This document shows, one piece after another, positions 43,387-51,968 of a stretch of 64,000 nt of DNA. The stretch covers positions 62,001 through 126,000 of the forward strand of contig JAEZTJ010000078.1 in NCBI GenBank assembly GCA_023421505.1, read 5' to 3'. The position numbers were made by a program, and so were the translations under genes. How positions within the stretch are numbered: the first letter of the stretch is position 1; each line of letters begins with the position of its first letter. The notes beneath the pieces are model-generated. The model was not told the DNA's origin and searched no databases. It saw only the letters and a program-made list of their open reading frames with translations. This DNA comes from Bacillota bacterium. Lineage in GTDB: Bacteria; Bacillota; Clostridia; Lachnospirales; Lachnospiraceae.

Positions 43387-44292
43387 TTAATTTTCTATCA
43401 CGGTAAAGCCATACTTTTCAAATATTGTTTTAGCAGCTTCAGAGGATAAGTAATCCATAAAATTCTTTGCCGCTTCCTTCTGTAAAGAATCCGCTTCCGT
43501 GTTGTCCACGAGTCCGGCCGGATATACAATCGGACTATCCAGATATTCCTCCGGGGCTTCTGCAATTATTTCCACTGAAGCCTTCACCGAGTTGGCATCC
43601 GTCTCATAGACCAAACCTACCTCATTACTGCCTTCACTGACAGCTGCAAGAACAGCCGTCACATTGCTTCCCTCGTTGATCTCCATGGCTTCGATCTTAT
43701 CCCATATGCCTATGTTCTTAAAGATCTGTCTGCCGTAATCACCTGCCGGAACACTTTCTGCTGCAAGGGCTAAGTTTTCTGCCTTAAATACATCATCAAA
43801 ACCGGTTACTGCCGTCTCTTCGCCAGAAGGCTTAATTAATACAACCTTATTTTCCAGCAGATTTTTTATGCTAGCTGCATCCACCAGTCCCTCATCCTTC
43901 AATTCCTTCATTTGCTTTTCAGCCGCGGAGAAAAACAAATCGCATTCCGCACCTTCCTTTATCTGTGCCTCCAGGGTACTTGAGCTGTCAGCATTAAAAG
44001 TAACCTTTACTTTGGGCTGAATTTCCTTATATTTTTCTGAAATCTCCGTCATGGCGTTGTTTAAGCTTGCTGCTATAAAGACATAAATTTCAGTATTCTG
44101 CAATACACTGTCATCCGAATTATCGGCAATCTGCGTTACATCCAAAGCTTGAGCAGCCGGCTGAGTCAGGGTTGGCGAAGCTCCGCCTTCGGTTATTCCA
44201 TTCGTTGTCTCTGATGAACTTTTTCCGCTGCAGCCGATCAGTATAATACCTGCCAGCAGATACACCATAAGCATAGATAATACTTTTTTCAT
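43387..44292 (-). CDS. modA: Molybdate-binding lipoprotein
   Basis: 301 residues. Lipoprotein signal with LIGC lipobox (Cys22), a Ser/Thr/Pro-rich linker of about 50 residues, then the ModA fold: IYVFIAASLNNAMTEISEKY, VTFNADSSSTLEAQIKEGAECDLFFSA, and LVYETDANSVKASVEIIAEAP. It binds molybdate or tungstate outside the membrane and delivers it to ModB. A 22-bp palindrome about 110 nt upstream is a candidate operator. Confidence 0.9.
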   Translation of the reverse strand: MKKVLSMLMVYLLAGIILIGCSGKSSSETTNGITEGGASPTLTQPAAQALDVTQIADNSDDSVLQNTEIYVFIAASLNNAMTEISEKYKEIQPKVKVTFNADSSSTLEAQIKEGAECDLFFSAAEKQMKELKDEGLVDAASIKNLLENKVVLIKPSGEETAVTGFDDVFKAENLALAAESVPAGDYGRQIFKNIGIWDKIEAMEINEGSNVTAVLAAVSEGSNEVGLVYETDANSVKASVEIIAEAPEEYLDSPIVYPAGLVDNTEADSLQKEAAKNFMDYLSSEAAKTIFEKYGFTVIEN

Positions 44293-44396
44293 ATCAATTC
44301 CTCCCTTTGATTAAAATGATTAGGATTAATACTTTATGCATTGGAGCAAACATATCCTTTTTGTATGGCTGCAATTATAATGAACACTTTATGATA

Positions 44397-44418
44397 CGTT
44401 CTATAATGTTATAGTACG
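44397..44418 (-). promoter_or_regulatory. Palindromic operator candidate before modA
   Basis: CGTTCTATAATGTTATAGTACG is shown here only as its halves CGTTCTATAA and TTATAGTACG: 9 of 10 pairs match around a TG centre. ModE sites are palindromes built on CGTTATATA-like halves, so a molybdate-responsive repressor is plausible. Confidence 0.45.
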
Positions 44419-44637
44419 TTTTGTTATATGGTACTATAAAATGAATGCATGATAAGTTCAATACATCGAATCTTAAAATTTGTAGGGCACAATTTAAGGA
44501 TTATAGTCACATTTCACAAATCCACTTACCGATCAGAAAAGTTAGTGTACCAGTTCACCTTCTCTGCACACGGATAAATTGCAAATTATACTCCACGAAG
44601 TTCGCTTAAGTCAAAAAATCCTTTAACAAACACAAAA
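44419..44637. other. Intergenic, no gene seen
   Basis: Part of the modA upstream region. AT-rich, no ORF of note and no clear RNA motif. Confidence 0.3.
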
Positions 44638-44689
44638 TACCCCCATATAGGAATTGAATTATTATATTACAATGTCCTATATGGGGGTA
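44638..44689 (-). terminator. Terminator of the collagen-like gene
   Basis: Perfect 15-bp arms TACCCCCATATAGGA / TCCTATATGGGGGTA with a 22-nt loop and a TTTTGTG stretch on the minus strand. Confidence 0.7.
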
Positions 44690-44787
44690 GCATATCATGA
44701 TTTGTCATGGAGTTTTGTTTTCGCAATTTCCATAATTAATACTATGAGGTCAAGTGTGGGTTACGGAAATGGTAATTCCTTTTGTCT

Positions 44788-45753
44788 TTATTCGATTTGC
44801 ATAATAACTAAGTGCGCTGATACAGATCTTGTTCCCCCAGCGAGTGGAGTAATAGTTAAGGCTGTTGGATTACCAGCTGGATTTTGAACTGTGAGTATTG
44901 AATTAGTAACTGTTGTATCTACAAGTGCCATTCCAACTATCTGAGAAGTTCCTGTTGCTCTACCAACTACTGTATAATCCAGGTCATCACCATTAAGAGT
45001 TAAAATCAGCTGTCCTGCTTCGCTAACACTTACTTGGAATAGAATCTGATACGTTCCAATCTCGGATAAATTAAACGAGCTGGGCCCAGTTCGTACTATA
45101 GCAGGACCGCTGGAAGGTCCATCTTGTGGAAAGCTTACATCTGTACCAGGTGCAACTGTTGCTGCGTTATCTGTTGGCATTAGTGCAAAGAAATCCGCAT
45201 AATTTAATACTCCAGTCGAGCCTCCTGTTCCAAATAGGAAGAACAGGAGAATAGGCACAACCAGCAGTATAATTGCAATAGCTGCAATTGCCAGGCCTCT
45301 TGGTCTTCTTGCTCCTGCCAGACCTGCTAGGCCTGCTAGACCTGCCAGACCTGCTGAGCCTGGTAGGCCTAATGGACCTATTGGACTTGCTGGACCTATT
45401 GGACTTGCTGGACCTATTGGACCTGCTGGACCTATCGGACCTTTTGGACCTATCGGACCTGCTGGGCCTGTTGGGCCTGTTGGACCTGCTGGACCTGTTG
45501 GACCTGCTGGACCTTTACAACCGTGCTCCTCACGGCATCTTAAGCATTCCTTTGCACAGTATTCTTTACACTCTTCAATTTTTTTCATGAAGAATTCTCT
45601 ACATGAATCATCACAACATTCATTATATTTTCTCTTAAAGTAATTTACCCATTCCTCACATTTCCTATTATATTCTTCACATTCCCTTTCACTTTTATCA
45701 CATTCATCATCATTCGGAAATTTATTCTCATCATCTATATTCCTTTTATCCAT
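44788..45753 (-). CDS. Collagen-like, BclA-type protein with an internal membrane helix
   Basis: 321 residues in four parts. Residues 1-80 are acidic and Cys-rich (12 Cys, e.g. CEEWVNYFKRKYNECCDDSC). Residues 81-148 are Gly-X-Y collagen repeats (GPAGPTGPAG, GPIGPKGPIG) with two Gly-to-Ser breaks and a GLA tail. Residues 154-175 form a strong membrane helix (IAAIAIILLVVPILLFFLFG). Residues 185-321 are a BclA/C1q-like trimer domain (NYADFFALMPTDNAATV, NLSEIGTYQILFQVSVSEAGQL). BclA proteins coat exosporia; the helix here would put the head and stalk on opposite sides of a membrane. The GC-rich repeats differ from the surroundings. Confidence 0.82.
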   Translation of the reverse strand: MDKRNIDDENKFPNDDECDKSERECEEYNRKCEEWVNYFKRKYNECCDDSCREFFMKKIEECKEYCAKECLRCREEHGCKGPAGPTGPAGPTGPTGPAGPIGPKGPIGPAGPIGPASPIGPASPIGPLGLPGSAGLAGLAGLAGLAGARRPRGLAIAAIAIILLVVPILLFFLFGTGGSTGVLNYADFFALMPTDNAATVAPGTDVSFPQDGPSSGPAIVRTGPSSFNLSEIGTYQILFQVSVSEAGQLILTLNGDDLDYTVVGRATGTSQIVGMALVDTTVTNSILTVQNPAGNPTALTITPLAGGTRSVSAHLVIMQIE

Positions 45754-45891
45754 TAATATAATATCATCTCCTCAACACAATATGTGTAATAGTAGTTACA
45801 ATATATATTATGTTGACTAATTTAAATGTGACAACAAATTACATATTTCCTGATTAAATGCGATAGCAAAGATTTACATTATCTTGATTAA

Positions 45892-46038
45892 TTTCTAGCA
45901 AAGATCTCACTTAACCTATACGCCGATAGCATTAATTCCATCGGCACTATAATTATTGCCAAAAGAAGTGGTATTCACTATGATACTTCAACTTTGGACA
46001 CAGAAAAATTTACGCACTATCTAGAGATTGGAATTTAA
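45892..46038 (+). pseudogene. Possible gene remnant
   Basis: A 48-codon plus-strand frame after a TAA: FLAKISLNLYADSINSIGTI, then IIAKRSGIHYDTSTLDTEKF and THYLEIGI before TAA. It has no start or SD, but the composition looks protein-like. I do not recognise the family. The rest of the 470-bp gap (45754-46227) shows nothing else. Confidence 0.25.
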
Positions 46039-46227
46039 TTTAACAAACCAGCCTTAATTAATTCCTTACCTCTATAAGTATATATAACAACCCCTCGTTA
46101 TGTATTCTTCCCCTTATATATTGTTCTCAACATAGAGATGCCCAGCTTACCACGGGGTGCATTTCGTTTTAAATTTTGATGGAACAGTTATGTACGCACC
46201 GCTTATTTTTTATCTTCATAGAGTTTA

Positions 46228-47142
46228 CTAAATTGTTTGTAATTCAAAGGAGTACCTTGCATACTCTGATACATGCCCTAACTTACCATATAGATGAATA
46301 GTCTTGTCATACGAACCTCCAATAAAAGCTGTCATTATATTGTTCTCATATAATCTTTTCATACAAGCTTTAAGAACAATTTGAGCATATCCTCTATTAT
46401 AAAATTCAGAGTGAGTGCAAACCCTTTCAATTTCAGCGGTATTGTTTTCATAATCGATGAAGGCTTCGCAACCAGATAAATGCCTACCATCATTATTTAC
46501 TAACACAAAGTCGAATTTGGCATTATAAATAGGACTTTGCCTTGTATATTCTTTAATCTGTATATTTATTTCTTGGCTATAAGGCTTTGGCCAAGCATTA
46601 GTCCTTAGATTAGCTTGTTCTTCATAATCACAATTCTCAAACATGCTTTGGAAGGATACAGACGAATCCTCAATAGTATAATCTTTATATAAGCTTGTAT
46701 TAAATACTCGTGTCATCTCAAGGCAATTACTTTTTTTATATCCAGCACCTTCAAGGAAATTAATATATATAGTTTGAGTTTGTAATGCAGACGTAACTAA
46801 CTTATCGTATTTATTTCCCCATTCAGTTTTAACCCAGTTTAGTAATTCTGGATATAAATATGAGTATTGATTTTTTATAAATATTGTAAATTCATTATCA
46901 AACTCTTCTGAAATTACAAACCCAATAAGGTTATGGAAATAATCAAACCATAAATGGGCAGCTTTATTGAAATTATCAGGAAAGTGCCTTTTAAAATTGG
47001 ACAGATTATATTTCCAATCAACAATACGTCCAATATGCCAAATAAAAAATTCCTTTTTAAGGGAGTTATCCTCAACAATGAATTTACATAAATTCTCAAA
47101 GTCGTTACTTTCATAAATGTAATTGCGGTGATATGTTTTCAC
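46228..47142 (-). CDS. GNAT acetyltransferase with large N-terminal domain
   Basis: 304 residues. A GTG start is set by GGAGGT 5 nt upstream; in-frame starts further up lack an SD. The first 170 residues are a helical domain (FENLCKFIVEDNSLKKEFFIWHIGRIVDWKYNL), and the C-terminal GNAT domain has CEAFIDYENNTAEIERVCTHSEFYNRGYAQIVLKACMKRLYENN and HLYGKLGHVSEY. Two-domain GNATs of this kind are common in Firmicutes; the substrate is unknown. Confidence 0.8.
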   Translation of the reverse strand: MKTYHRNYIYESNDFENLCKFIVEDNSLKKEFFIWHIGRIVDWKYNLSNFKRHFPDNFNKAAHLWFDYFHNLIGFVISEEFDNEFTIFIKNQYSYLYPELLNWVKTEWGNKYDKLVTSALQTQTIYINFLEGAGYKKSNCLEMTRVFNTSLYKDYTIEDSSVSFQSMFENCDYEEQANLRTNAWPKPYSQEINIQIKEYTRQSPIYNAKFDFVLVNNDGRHLSGCEAFIDYENNTAEIERVCTHSEFYNRGYAQIVLKACMKRLYENNIMTAFIGGSYDKTIHLYGKLGHVSEYARYSFELQTI

Positions 47143-47399
47143 AGTGTACCTCCAAATGGTTTTTATATATAATAATATTAACAATAAACCTTATGCATAA
47201 TAAAAGATATATTAAAAATGATTATAATTGTTTTATATACAATAGTTCATTAAATGAAGGTTCTGGAAACTTTCCGCAAGTTATAAAGAGCAGAGCATTT
47301 AAAGGCATCGGAGGCCTCCCCGGGTACTCACATGCTCTTTCCCTCTTATACTCATTCCATAAATACTAACTACATTTCCGTGCAGTTATTGGTTTTTGG
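47143..47399. other. Intergenic with a GC-rich hairpin
   Basis: Holds AGAGCAT...ATGCTCT arms (about 47290-47337) around GGAGGCCTCCCCGGG, much more GC-rich than its flanks. It may be a further piece of the group II intron next to it, or an unrelated terminator. Confidence 0.3.
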
Positions 47400-47572
47400 T
47401 TTGCTGTAACCTATTCCATGCAGTGAGCAAATGTAATAAGCCAGAGTTTTGCCTGATCCTTTCTTCAGACTCCACCTCGCGATGGACGCCCTTGGCTTCG
47501 GCTGTATCCTTCCCACTGCCGGGCGGATTAGGGACTTTCACCCGATAGAACGTGTGCCCACCGGGCACACAC
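47400..47572 (-). mobile_element. Group II intron 5' fragment (domain I)
   Basis: On the minus strand it begins GTGTGCCCGGTGGGCACAC, followed by TCGGGTGAAAGTCCC, GGGAAGGATACAGCCGAAGC, CAAGGGCGTCCATCGCGAGG and TGGAGTCTGAAG, the conserved start and domain I of bacterial group II introns (GUGYG 5' end, GUGAAAGUCCC). Its GC content is far above its surroundings. No reverse transcriptase, domain V or 3' end is present, so it is a dead fragment. Confidence 0.75.
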
Positions 47573-47741
47573 AAAAAAGCCACTACACAACCGGAGTCAT
47601 GTAATGGCTATTTTCATTTCCATATTCAAAGTGTGTACTACGACTTATTCAACTTCTGGAAGCCTTGATTTCTCTAGGCTTAATCTACTGTATTAGGCAT
47701 TAATGTGATGTGTATTCCTTTGTACATTACATTATAATCAA

Positions 47742-49094
47742 TTACCTGCATTTAACAATTGCTTTTTCCAGGATATCGAAGCCTGCCTCAAGCTGTTCAT
47801 CGGTTACCACCAGAGGACACAGGAACCGGATGACGTTACCGTAGGTTCCGGCTCCTTCAATAATCAGACCATTCAGTACACACTCATCAATCAGCCTTCC
47901 TACTAATTCACTATTAGGTTCCTTCGTCGATTTATCCTTGACAAATTCTATCCCAAGCATAACGCCAATACCTCTGACATCACCGACTACCTCATATTTT
48001 TCCTTGAAACTTCCGAAGCGTTCGAAGCATTTCCTAGAGATTTCGAGTGCACGTTCACAAAGCTTTTCGTTCTCTATCACTTCAATTACCTTTAAGGCCG
48101 CGGCACAGGCTACTGCATTTCCGGAGTAGGTTCCGCCGATGGTACTTACTGGCACCGCATCAAAGATTTCAGCACGGGCAGTGACAGCTGAAAGCGGCAT
48201 ACCACCGGCTATTGATTTGGCGGTAGTGATGATGTCCGGCGCACAACCGGCCTCCTCCCAGTAATTAGAGACAAACAGTCTGCCTGATCTTGCGAAGCCG
48301 CATTGAACCTCATCAGCAATTAAAAGAATACCCTTTTCGTCACAGATACTGCGTACTGCCTTCACCCATTCCATCGGTGCGGGAACAAAACCGCCTTCTC
48401 CCTGAACAGGCTCGACAACGATGGCTGCCACATATTCGGCAGGTGAGCATTCCTCAAAAACCTTCTTTAAATCATTTAAATAAAACTCAATTGCTTCTTC
48501 ATCCGTAAAGCCCTTCGGCTTGCGGTACAGATAAGGGAAATCCGCACGGTAGACTCCGTCGGCAAAGGGTCCCATGCCGGCTGCATAAGCCTTCTTGGAG
48601 GTCATCGCCATAGTAAGTGCGGTTCTTCCATGAAATGCACCTGAGAAAACAATGATATTAGGCCTTTTTGTATATCCCTTTGCCGCCTTGACGGCATTTT
48701 CGTCCGCTTCAGCACCGCTGTTGACAAACATTGTCTTTTTAACCGTCCCTTTAACCGGAACCAGTGAATTCAGCTTCTCTGCCAGACTGATATAACCCTC
48801 ATGCGTCACGATATTCATCATTGCATGAAAATAATCTTCCGCCTGCTTCTTAACTGCTTCAACAAGCTCCGGTCGGCTATAACCAACATTGAGTACTCCG
48901 ACTCCGCCAACCCAGTCAAGAAACAGATTACCATCCACATCCTCCAACATTGCTCCTTCTCCGCGTTTGATTACACAGGGATATCCACACTTGATTGCAA
49001 GCGGAATTGCTGCATTCCTGCGCTTTATAATCGCTTCTGCTTTTGGCCCAGGCAGTGTTTTTGTAATTATCTTTGGTAATGCATTTTTTAACAT
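47742..49094 (-). CDS. gabT: 4-aminobutyrate aminotransferase (class III)
   Basis: 450 residues. Class III PLP aminotransferase: LDWVGGVGVLNVGYSRPELVEAV, FVNSGAEADENAVKAA, FSGAFHGRT, EPVQGEGGFVP, IADEVQCGFARSG and the PLP lysine in TTAKSIAGGMP. It transfers the amino group of GABA to 2-oxoglutarate and gives succinate semialdehyde. It follows 4-hydroxybutyrate dehydrogenase by 18 nt and ends the polyamine cluster. The chemistry is expected from the family and the context rather than from a single diagnostic residue; other omega-amine donors are possible. Confidence 0.85.
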   Translation of the reverse strand: MLKNALPKIITKTLPGPKAEAIIKRRNAAIPLAIKCGYPCVIKRGEGAMLEDVDGNLFLDWVGGVGVLNVGYSRPELVEAVKKQAEDYFHAMMNIVTHEGYISLAEKLNSLVPVKGTVKKTMFVNSGAEADENAVKAAKGYTKRPNIIVFSGAFHGRTALTMAMTSKKAYAAGMGPFADGVYRADFPYLYRKPKGFTDEEAIEFYLNDLKKVFEECSPAEYVAAIVVEPVQGEGGFVPAPMEWVKAVRSICDEKGILLIADEVQCGFARSGRLFVSNYWEEAGCAPDIITTAKSIAGGMPLSAVTARAEIFDAVPVSTIGGTYSGNAVACAAALKVIEVIENEKLCERALEISRKCFERFGSFKEKYEVVGDVRGIGVMLGIEFVKDKSTKEPNSELVGRLIDECVLNGLIIEGAGTYGNVIRFLCPLVVTDEQLEAGFDILEKAIVKCR

Positions 49095-49112
49095 GTAAAT
49101 GACCTCTTTTCT

Positions 49113-50228
49113 TTAATATACAGACTGATATATCTCGTATATATCTGATTCCTGCAGTACTACATAGTTATTAGCCAATAATCGTCCCTGATTCTTTATC
49201 ACTGATTCTGTAAATTCTTTCAGCTGTTCCATCGTCACGCCATAGCCAAATAAAGATTTTTTAGGCAGTATCCGGCTAAAAAGCAGTTCGATTTCTTGAT
49301 ATACATTCTTCGCTTCGCATTCTAAAAGCTCACAAAGGAAAAGATTAAGAGCCTTTATTTTTCCCTCAGGACAAAGCTTCATATATTTGTTGAATACACC
49401 TAAAAACATGGCATAATTTGCTTCACCGTGGGCGATATGAAATAGTGAGCCTAATGGATAGCTCAGTGCATGCACTGCAGCACAGCCGGCATTGCCAAAA
49501 GCTATCCCTGCATAAGTACCTGCCAGAAGGAACTCCTTACTATATGAAAATCTTGCCTGTTCCCCCTCCTTTGCGACGCTTTGATATCCCGTTATAATTA
49601 ACTCCATCGCTTTTTTTGAATACATCTCAGTAAATGGATTTGCCTTGGGTGACAGATAGGATTCTATTGCATGAATAAAGGCATCTATAGAACTGGCTGC
49701 AAAGCTTTCGAAGGGGAGGGTATCAAGCAGCTCTGGAATGAGTACCGCATAATCTGCAAAGATTTCATCTGCTGCCAACCCAAACTTTGTCTTCTTATTC
49801 TTAATCTCCAGTATTGAGAGATTTGTAACCTCACTGCCTGTTCCACAGGTTGTTGGAAGCAGGATCAGCTCCTTCTCCTTAATAATCTCAAGCTTTCGTT
49901 CAAAAAGCTCCTGTACCGGAGAGATATCCTTCAGTGCAAACAGCTTTGCCACATCCAGAATCGAGCCTCCGCCTACTGCTATGACACGGTTATAAGTAAT
50001 ATCCAAAATATCCTTTCGTATCGCCTCCACCATGCCGTCATTCGGCTCTCCACAGCCGTATTTTCTCATATTTATTATAACTGCCTCACCGGTAAAAGCC
50101 TTTAGGCAGTTCTCATAGATATGACCATTTGTTATAATTAAATCCCCTCTCCCGACAGAAAAGGCCTTACAGAATTCTTTCCATCGATCAAACATATGTA
50201 TCGTAGTTTTCAGTTTGAACTGCATCAT
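49113..50228 (-). CDS. 4hbD: 4-hydroxybutyrate dehydrogenase
   Basis: 371 residues, the same length as the Clostridium kluyveri enzyme, and similar to it by memory in several blocks: YNRVIAVGGGS, LLPTTCGTGSEVTNLS, SSIDAFIHAIESYLSP, AGIAFGNAGCAAVHALSYPLG and HGEANYAMF. Iron-type ADH with D and H ligands in those motifs. It reduces succinate semialdehyde to 4-hydroxybutyrate with NADH. An SD GGAGCATC precedes the ATG. With gabT next to it, it removes the product of GABA transamination and regenerates NAD. Confidence 0.9.
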   Translation of the reverse strand: MMQFKLKTTIHMFDRWKEFCKAFSVGRGDLIITNGHIYENCLKAFTGEAVIINMRKYGCGEPNDGMVEAIRKDILDITYNRVIAVGGGSILDVAKLFALKDISPVQELFERKLEIIKEKELILLPTTCGTGSEVTNLSILEIKNKKTKFGLAADEIFADYAVLIPELLDTLPFESFAASSIDAFIHAIESYLSPKANPFTEMYSKKAMELIITGYQSVAKEGEQARFSYSKEFLLAGTYAGIAFGNAGCAAVHALSYPLGSLFHIAHGEANYAMFLGVFNKYMKLCPEGKIKALNLFLCELLECEAKNVYQEIELLFSRILPKKSLFGYGVTMEQLKEFTESVIKNQGRLLANNYVVLQESDIYEIYQSVY

Positions 50229-50317
50229 GATGCTCCATTCCTAACAGTATAGTTCTCACATTATTCCTTTATCAATTTCAAAGTATGATTTTTCTTAAGA
50301 AAAAGTGGCCAATCACC

Positions 50318-51802
50318 TTATCTTTCCTCATACCAGCCTACGATACCCGGATTTAAGTTGATATTAATCTGTTTCACCTCCTGGTATTCCTCCAGACCCT
50401 GAATACCAAGCTCTCTGCCATAGCCGCTCATCTTGTAGCCGCCCCAGGGTGCTTCATTATAGGTCGGATTATAGCAGTTAATCCAGGTGATACCGGCTCT
50501 GATCTCCTTAATCACACGCAAAGCTCTTGCTCCGTCGGTGGTAAAGACCGCTCCCGCCAGACCATAGATGGTATCATTGGCAAGTCTTACCGCTTCCTCC
50601 TCCGTATGAAAGGTCTGAATAGTTACAACAGGCCCGAATACCTCCTCCTTCACAATCGTCATATTAGGTGTACAATTATCAAAGATGGTCGGTTTGACAA
50701 AATATCCCTTTGCACACTCTCCCTCAGTATAACGGTAACCACCGCATACTAAAGTTGCCCCTTCTGTCTTGGCTGTCTCTATGTAATTTAATACGGAATT
50801 CATATGGTCTTCGGAAACCAGAGGTCCCATATCCGGATTATCAAGACCGTTTCCTAGTGTCATGGCATTCGCCCTTTCGGCAAGTCTTGCTACGAATTTA
50901 TCCTTAAGGCTCTCTTCAATAATAATTCTTGAACCCGCTGAACATACCTCACCCTGGTTAAAGAAGATACCAATCATAGCCCACTCGATTGCACCTTCAA
51001 AATCAGCATCCGCAAAGATTATATTCGGTGATTTGCCGCCCAGCTCAAGACCTACCTTCTTTAAGTTACCGATTGCTGCTTTTGCTATATCCTGACCAAC
51101 CTCGGTGCTTCCGGTAAAGGTAACCATATCAACATCATGACTCGCCGCAATCTCATGTCCGACAGTACTTCCCGAACCCATAACAAGATTAACTGTACCC
51201 TTTGGAAGACCGGCCTCATCCAGAATCTCAAATAATATAACTGAGGATAAGGGCGTATTGGAGCTTGGCTTGAACACAATACAATTTCCTGCACTGAGAG
51301 CAGGAGCAATCTTCCAGACCGCCATTAACAAAGGATAATTCCAGGGTGTAATCTGTCCGCATACGCCAACCGGCTCATGGATGGTATAGGAATGCATCTG
51401 GCCAAAATTATCGTTGACATCATATACCCCGCCGTAAGGTGCTTTGATTAATCCTGCATAATATTTAAAGCAGTGAATTGCATCATCAATGTCTCCCTCT
51501 GCTTCCCTTAAGGGCTTGCCATTATCAAGCGTATCCGTTCTGACTAACTCATCTCTTCTTTTATCCATCAAATCCGCAATCTTTAGTATAATATCGGCAC
51601 GTTTCTGGGAATCCATCCTTCTCCATTCGCCCTTGCCGTAAAATGCTTCCTTTGCTGCAGCAATGGCAAGCCTTGCATCCTCTACTCCGCCTTCTGCAGT
51701 CTCAACAATTACCTCTGCATTCGCAGGATTGATTACCTTTCTCGTCTTGCCGGATAGAGCCGGAACCCATTCACCATTTATATAATTCTTTTTTAATTCC
51801 AT
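50318..51802 (-). CDS. Aldehyde dehydrogenase (gamma-aminobutyraldehyde / betaine-aldehyde type)
   Basis: 494 residues. NAD-dependent ALDH: WNYPLLMAVWKIAPALSAGN, FTGSTEVGQDI, general base Glu in LELGGKSPN and catalytic Cys in NQGEVCSAGSR, with EVFGPVV and the end WGGYKMSGYGRELG. The ALDH subtype (BetB/GbsA-like) and the neighbours suggest 4-aminobutyraldehyde as substrate, giving GABA. GGAGG precedes the ATG. It lies between the putrescine aminotransferase and 4hbD genes. Confidence 0.9.
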   Translation of the reverse strand: MELKKNYINGEWVPALSGKTRKVINPANAEVIVETAEGGVEDARLAIAAAKEAFYGKGEWRRMDSQKRADIILKIADLMDKRRDELVRTDTLDNGKPLREAEGDIDDAIHCFKYYAGLIKAPYGGVYDVNDNFGQMHSYTIHEPVGVCGQITPWNYPLLMAVWKIAPALSAGNCIVFKPSSNTPLSSVILFEILDEAGLPKGTVNLVMGSGSTVGHEIAASHDVDMVTFTGSTEVGQDIAKAAIGNLKKVGLELGGKSPNIIFADADFEGAIEWAMIGIFFNQGEVCSAGSRIIIEESLKDKFVARLAERANAMTLGNGLDNPDMGPLVSEDHMNSVLNYIETAKTEGATLVCGGYRYTEGECAKGYFVKPTIFDNCTPNMTIVKEEVFGPVVTIQTFHTEEEAVRLANDTIYGLAGAVFTTDGARALRVIKEIRAGITWINCYNPTYNEAPWGGYKMSGYGRELGIQGLEEYQEVKQININLNPGIVGWYEER

Positions 51803-51968
51803 ATTACCTCCATTTGCCGCTTATGCGGCATTCAAATACTGAGCGAAAAGCATTCTTAGTGCTTTTTGCCGGTTGAAAAATGTGCTTCTTTTCAACCTAA
51901 CCTCCATCTGCTACCAAAACCTACGAATTTGGGCAGCGCATAAATTTGCTGATTGAAAATCTACTTGG
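51803..51968. repeat. Tandem hairpins and repeat R5 inside the polyamine cluster
   Basis: Contains GCCGC/GCGGC (51815-51830), GTTGAAAA/TTTTCAAC (51873-51897) and repeat R5 at 51901-51940, CCTCCATCTGCTACCAAAACC followed by TACGAATTTGGGCAGCGCA, a relative of R4. R5 ends with ATGGAGG on the minus strand, here not directly before a start. Confidence 0.5.

Noticed and set aside
45288..45590. Leucine-rich open frame on the plus strand opposite the collagen repeats
   Set aside because: It is the mirror of the GGACCTGCTGGA-type repeats; the collagen frame has an SD, a recognisable head domain and a membrane helix, while this one has none.
47386..47583. 65-residue frame over the group II intron fragment
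   Set aside because: The sequence matches conserved intron RNA blocks, not a protein; the frame is open only because of the structured GC-rich RNA.
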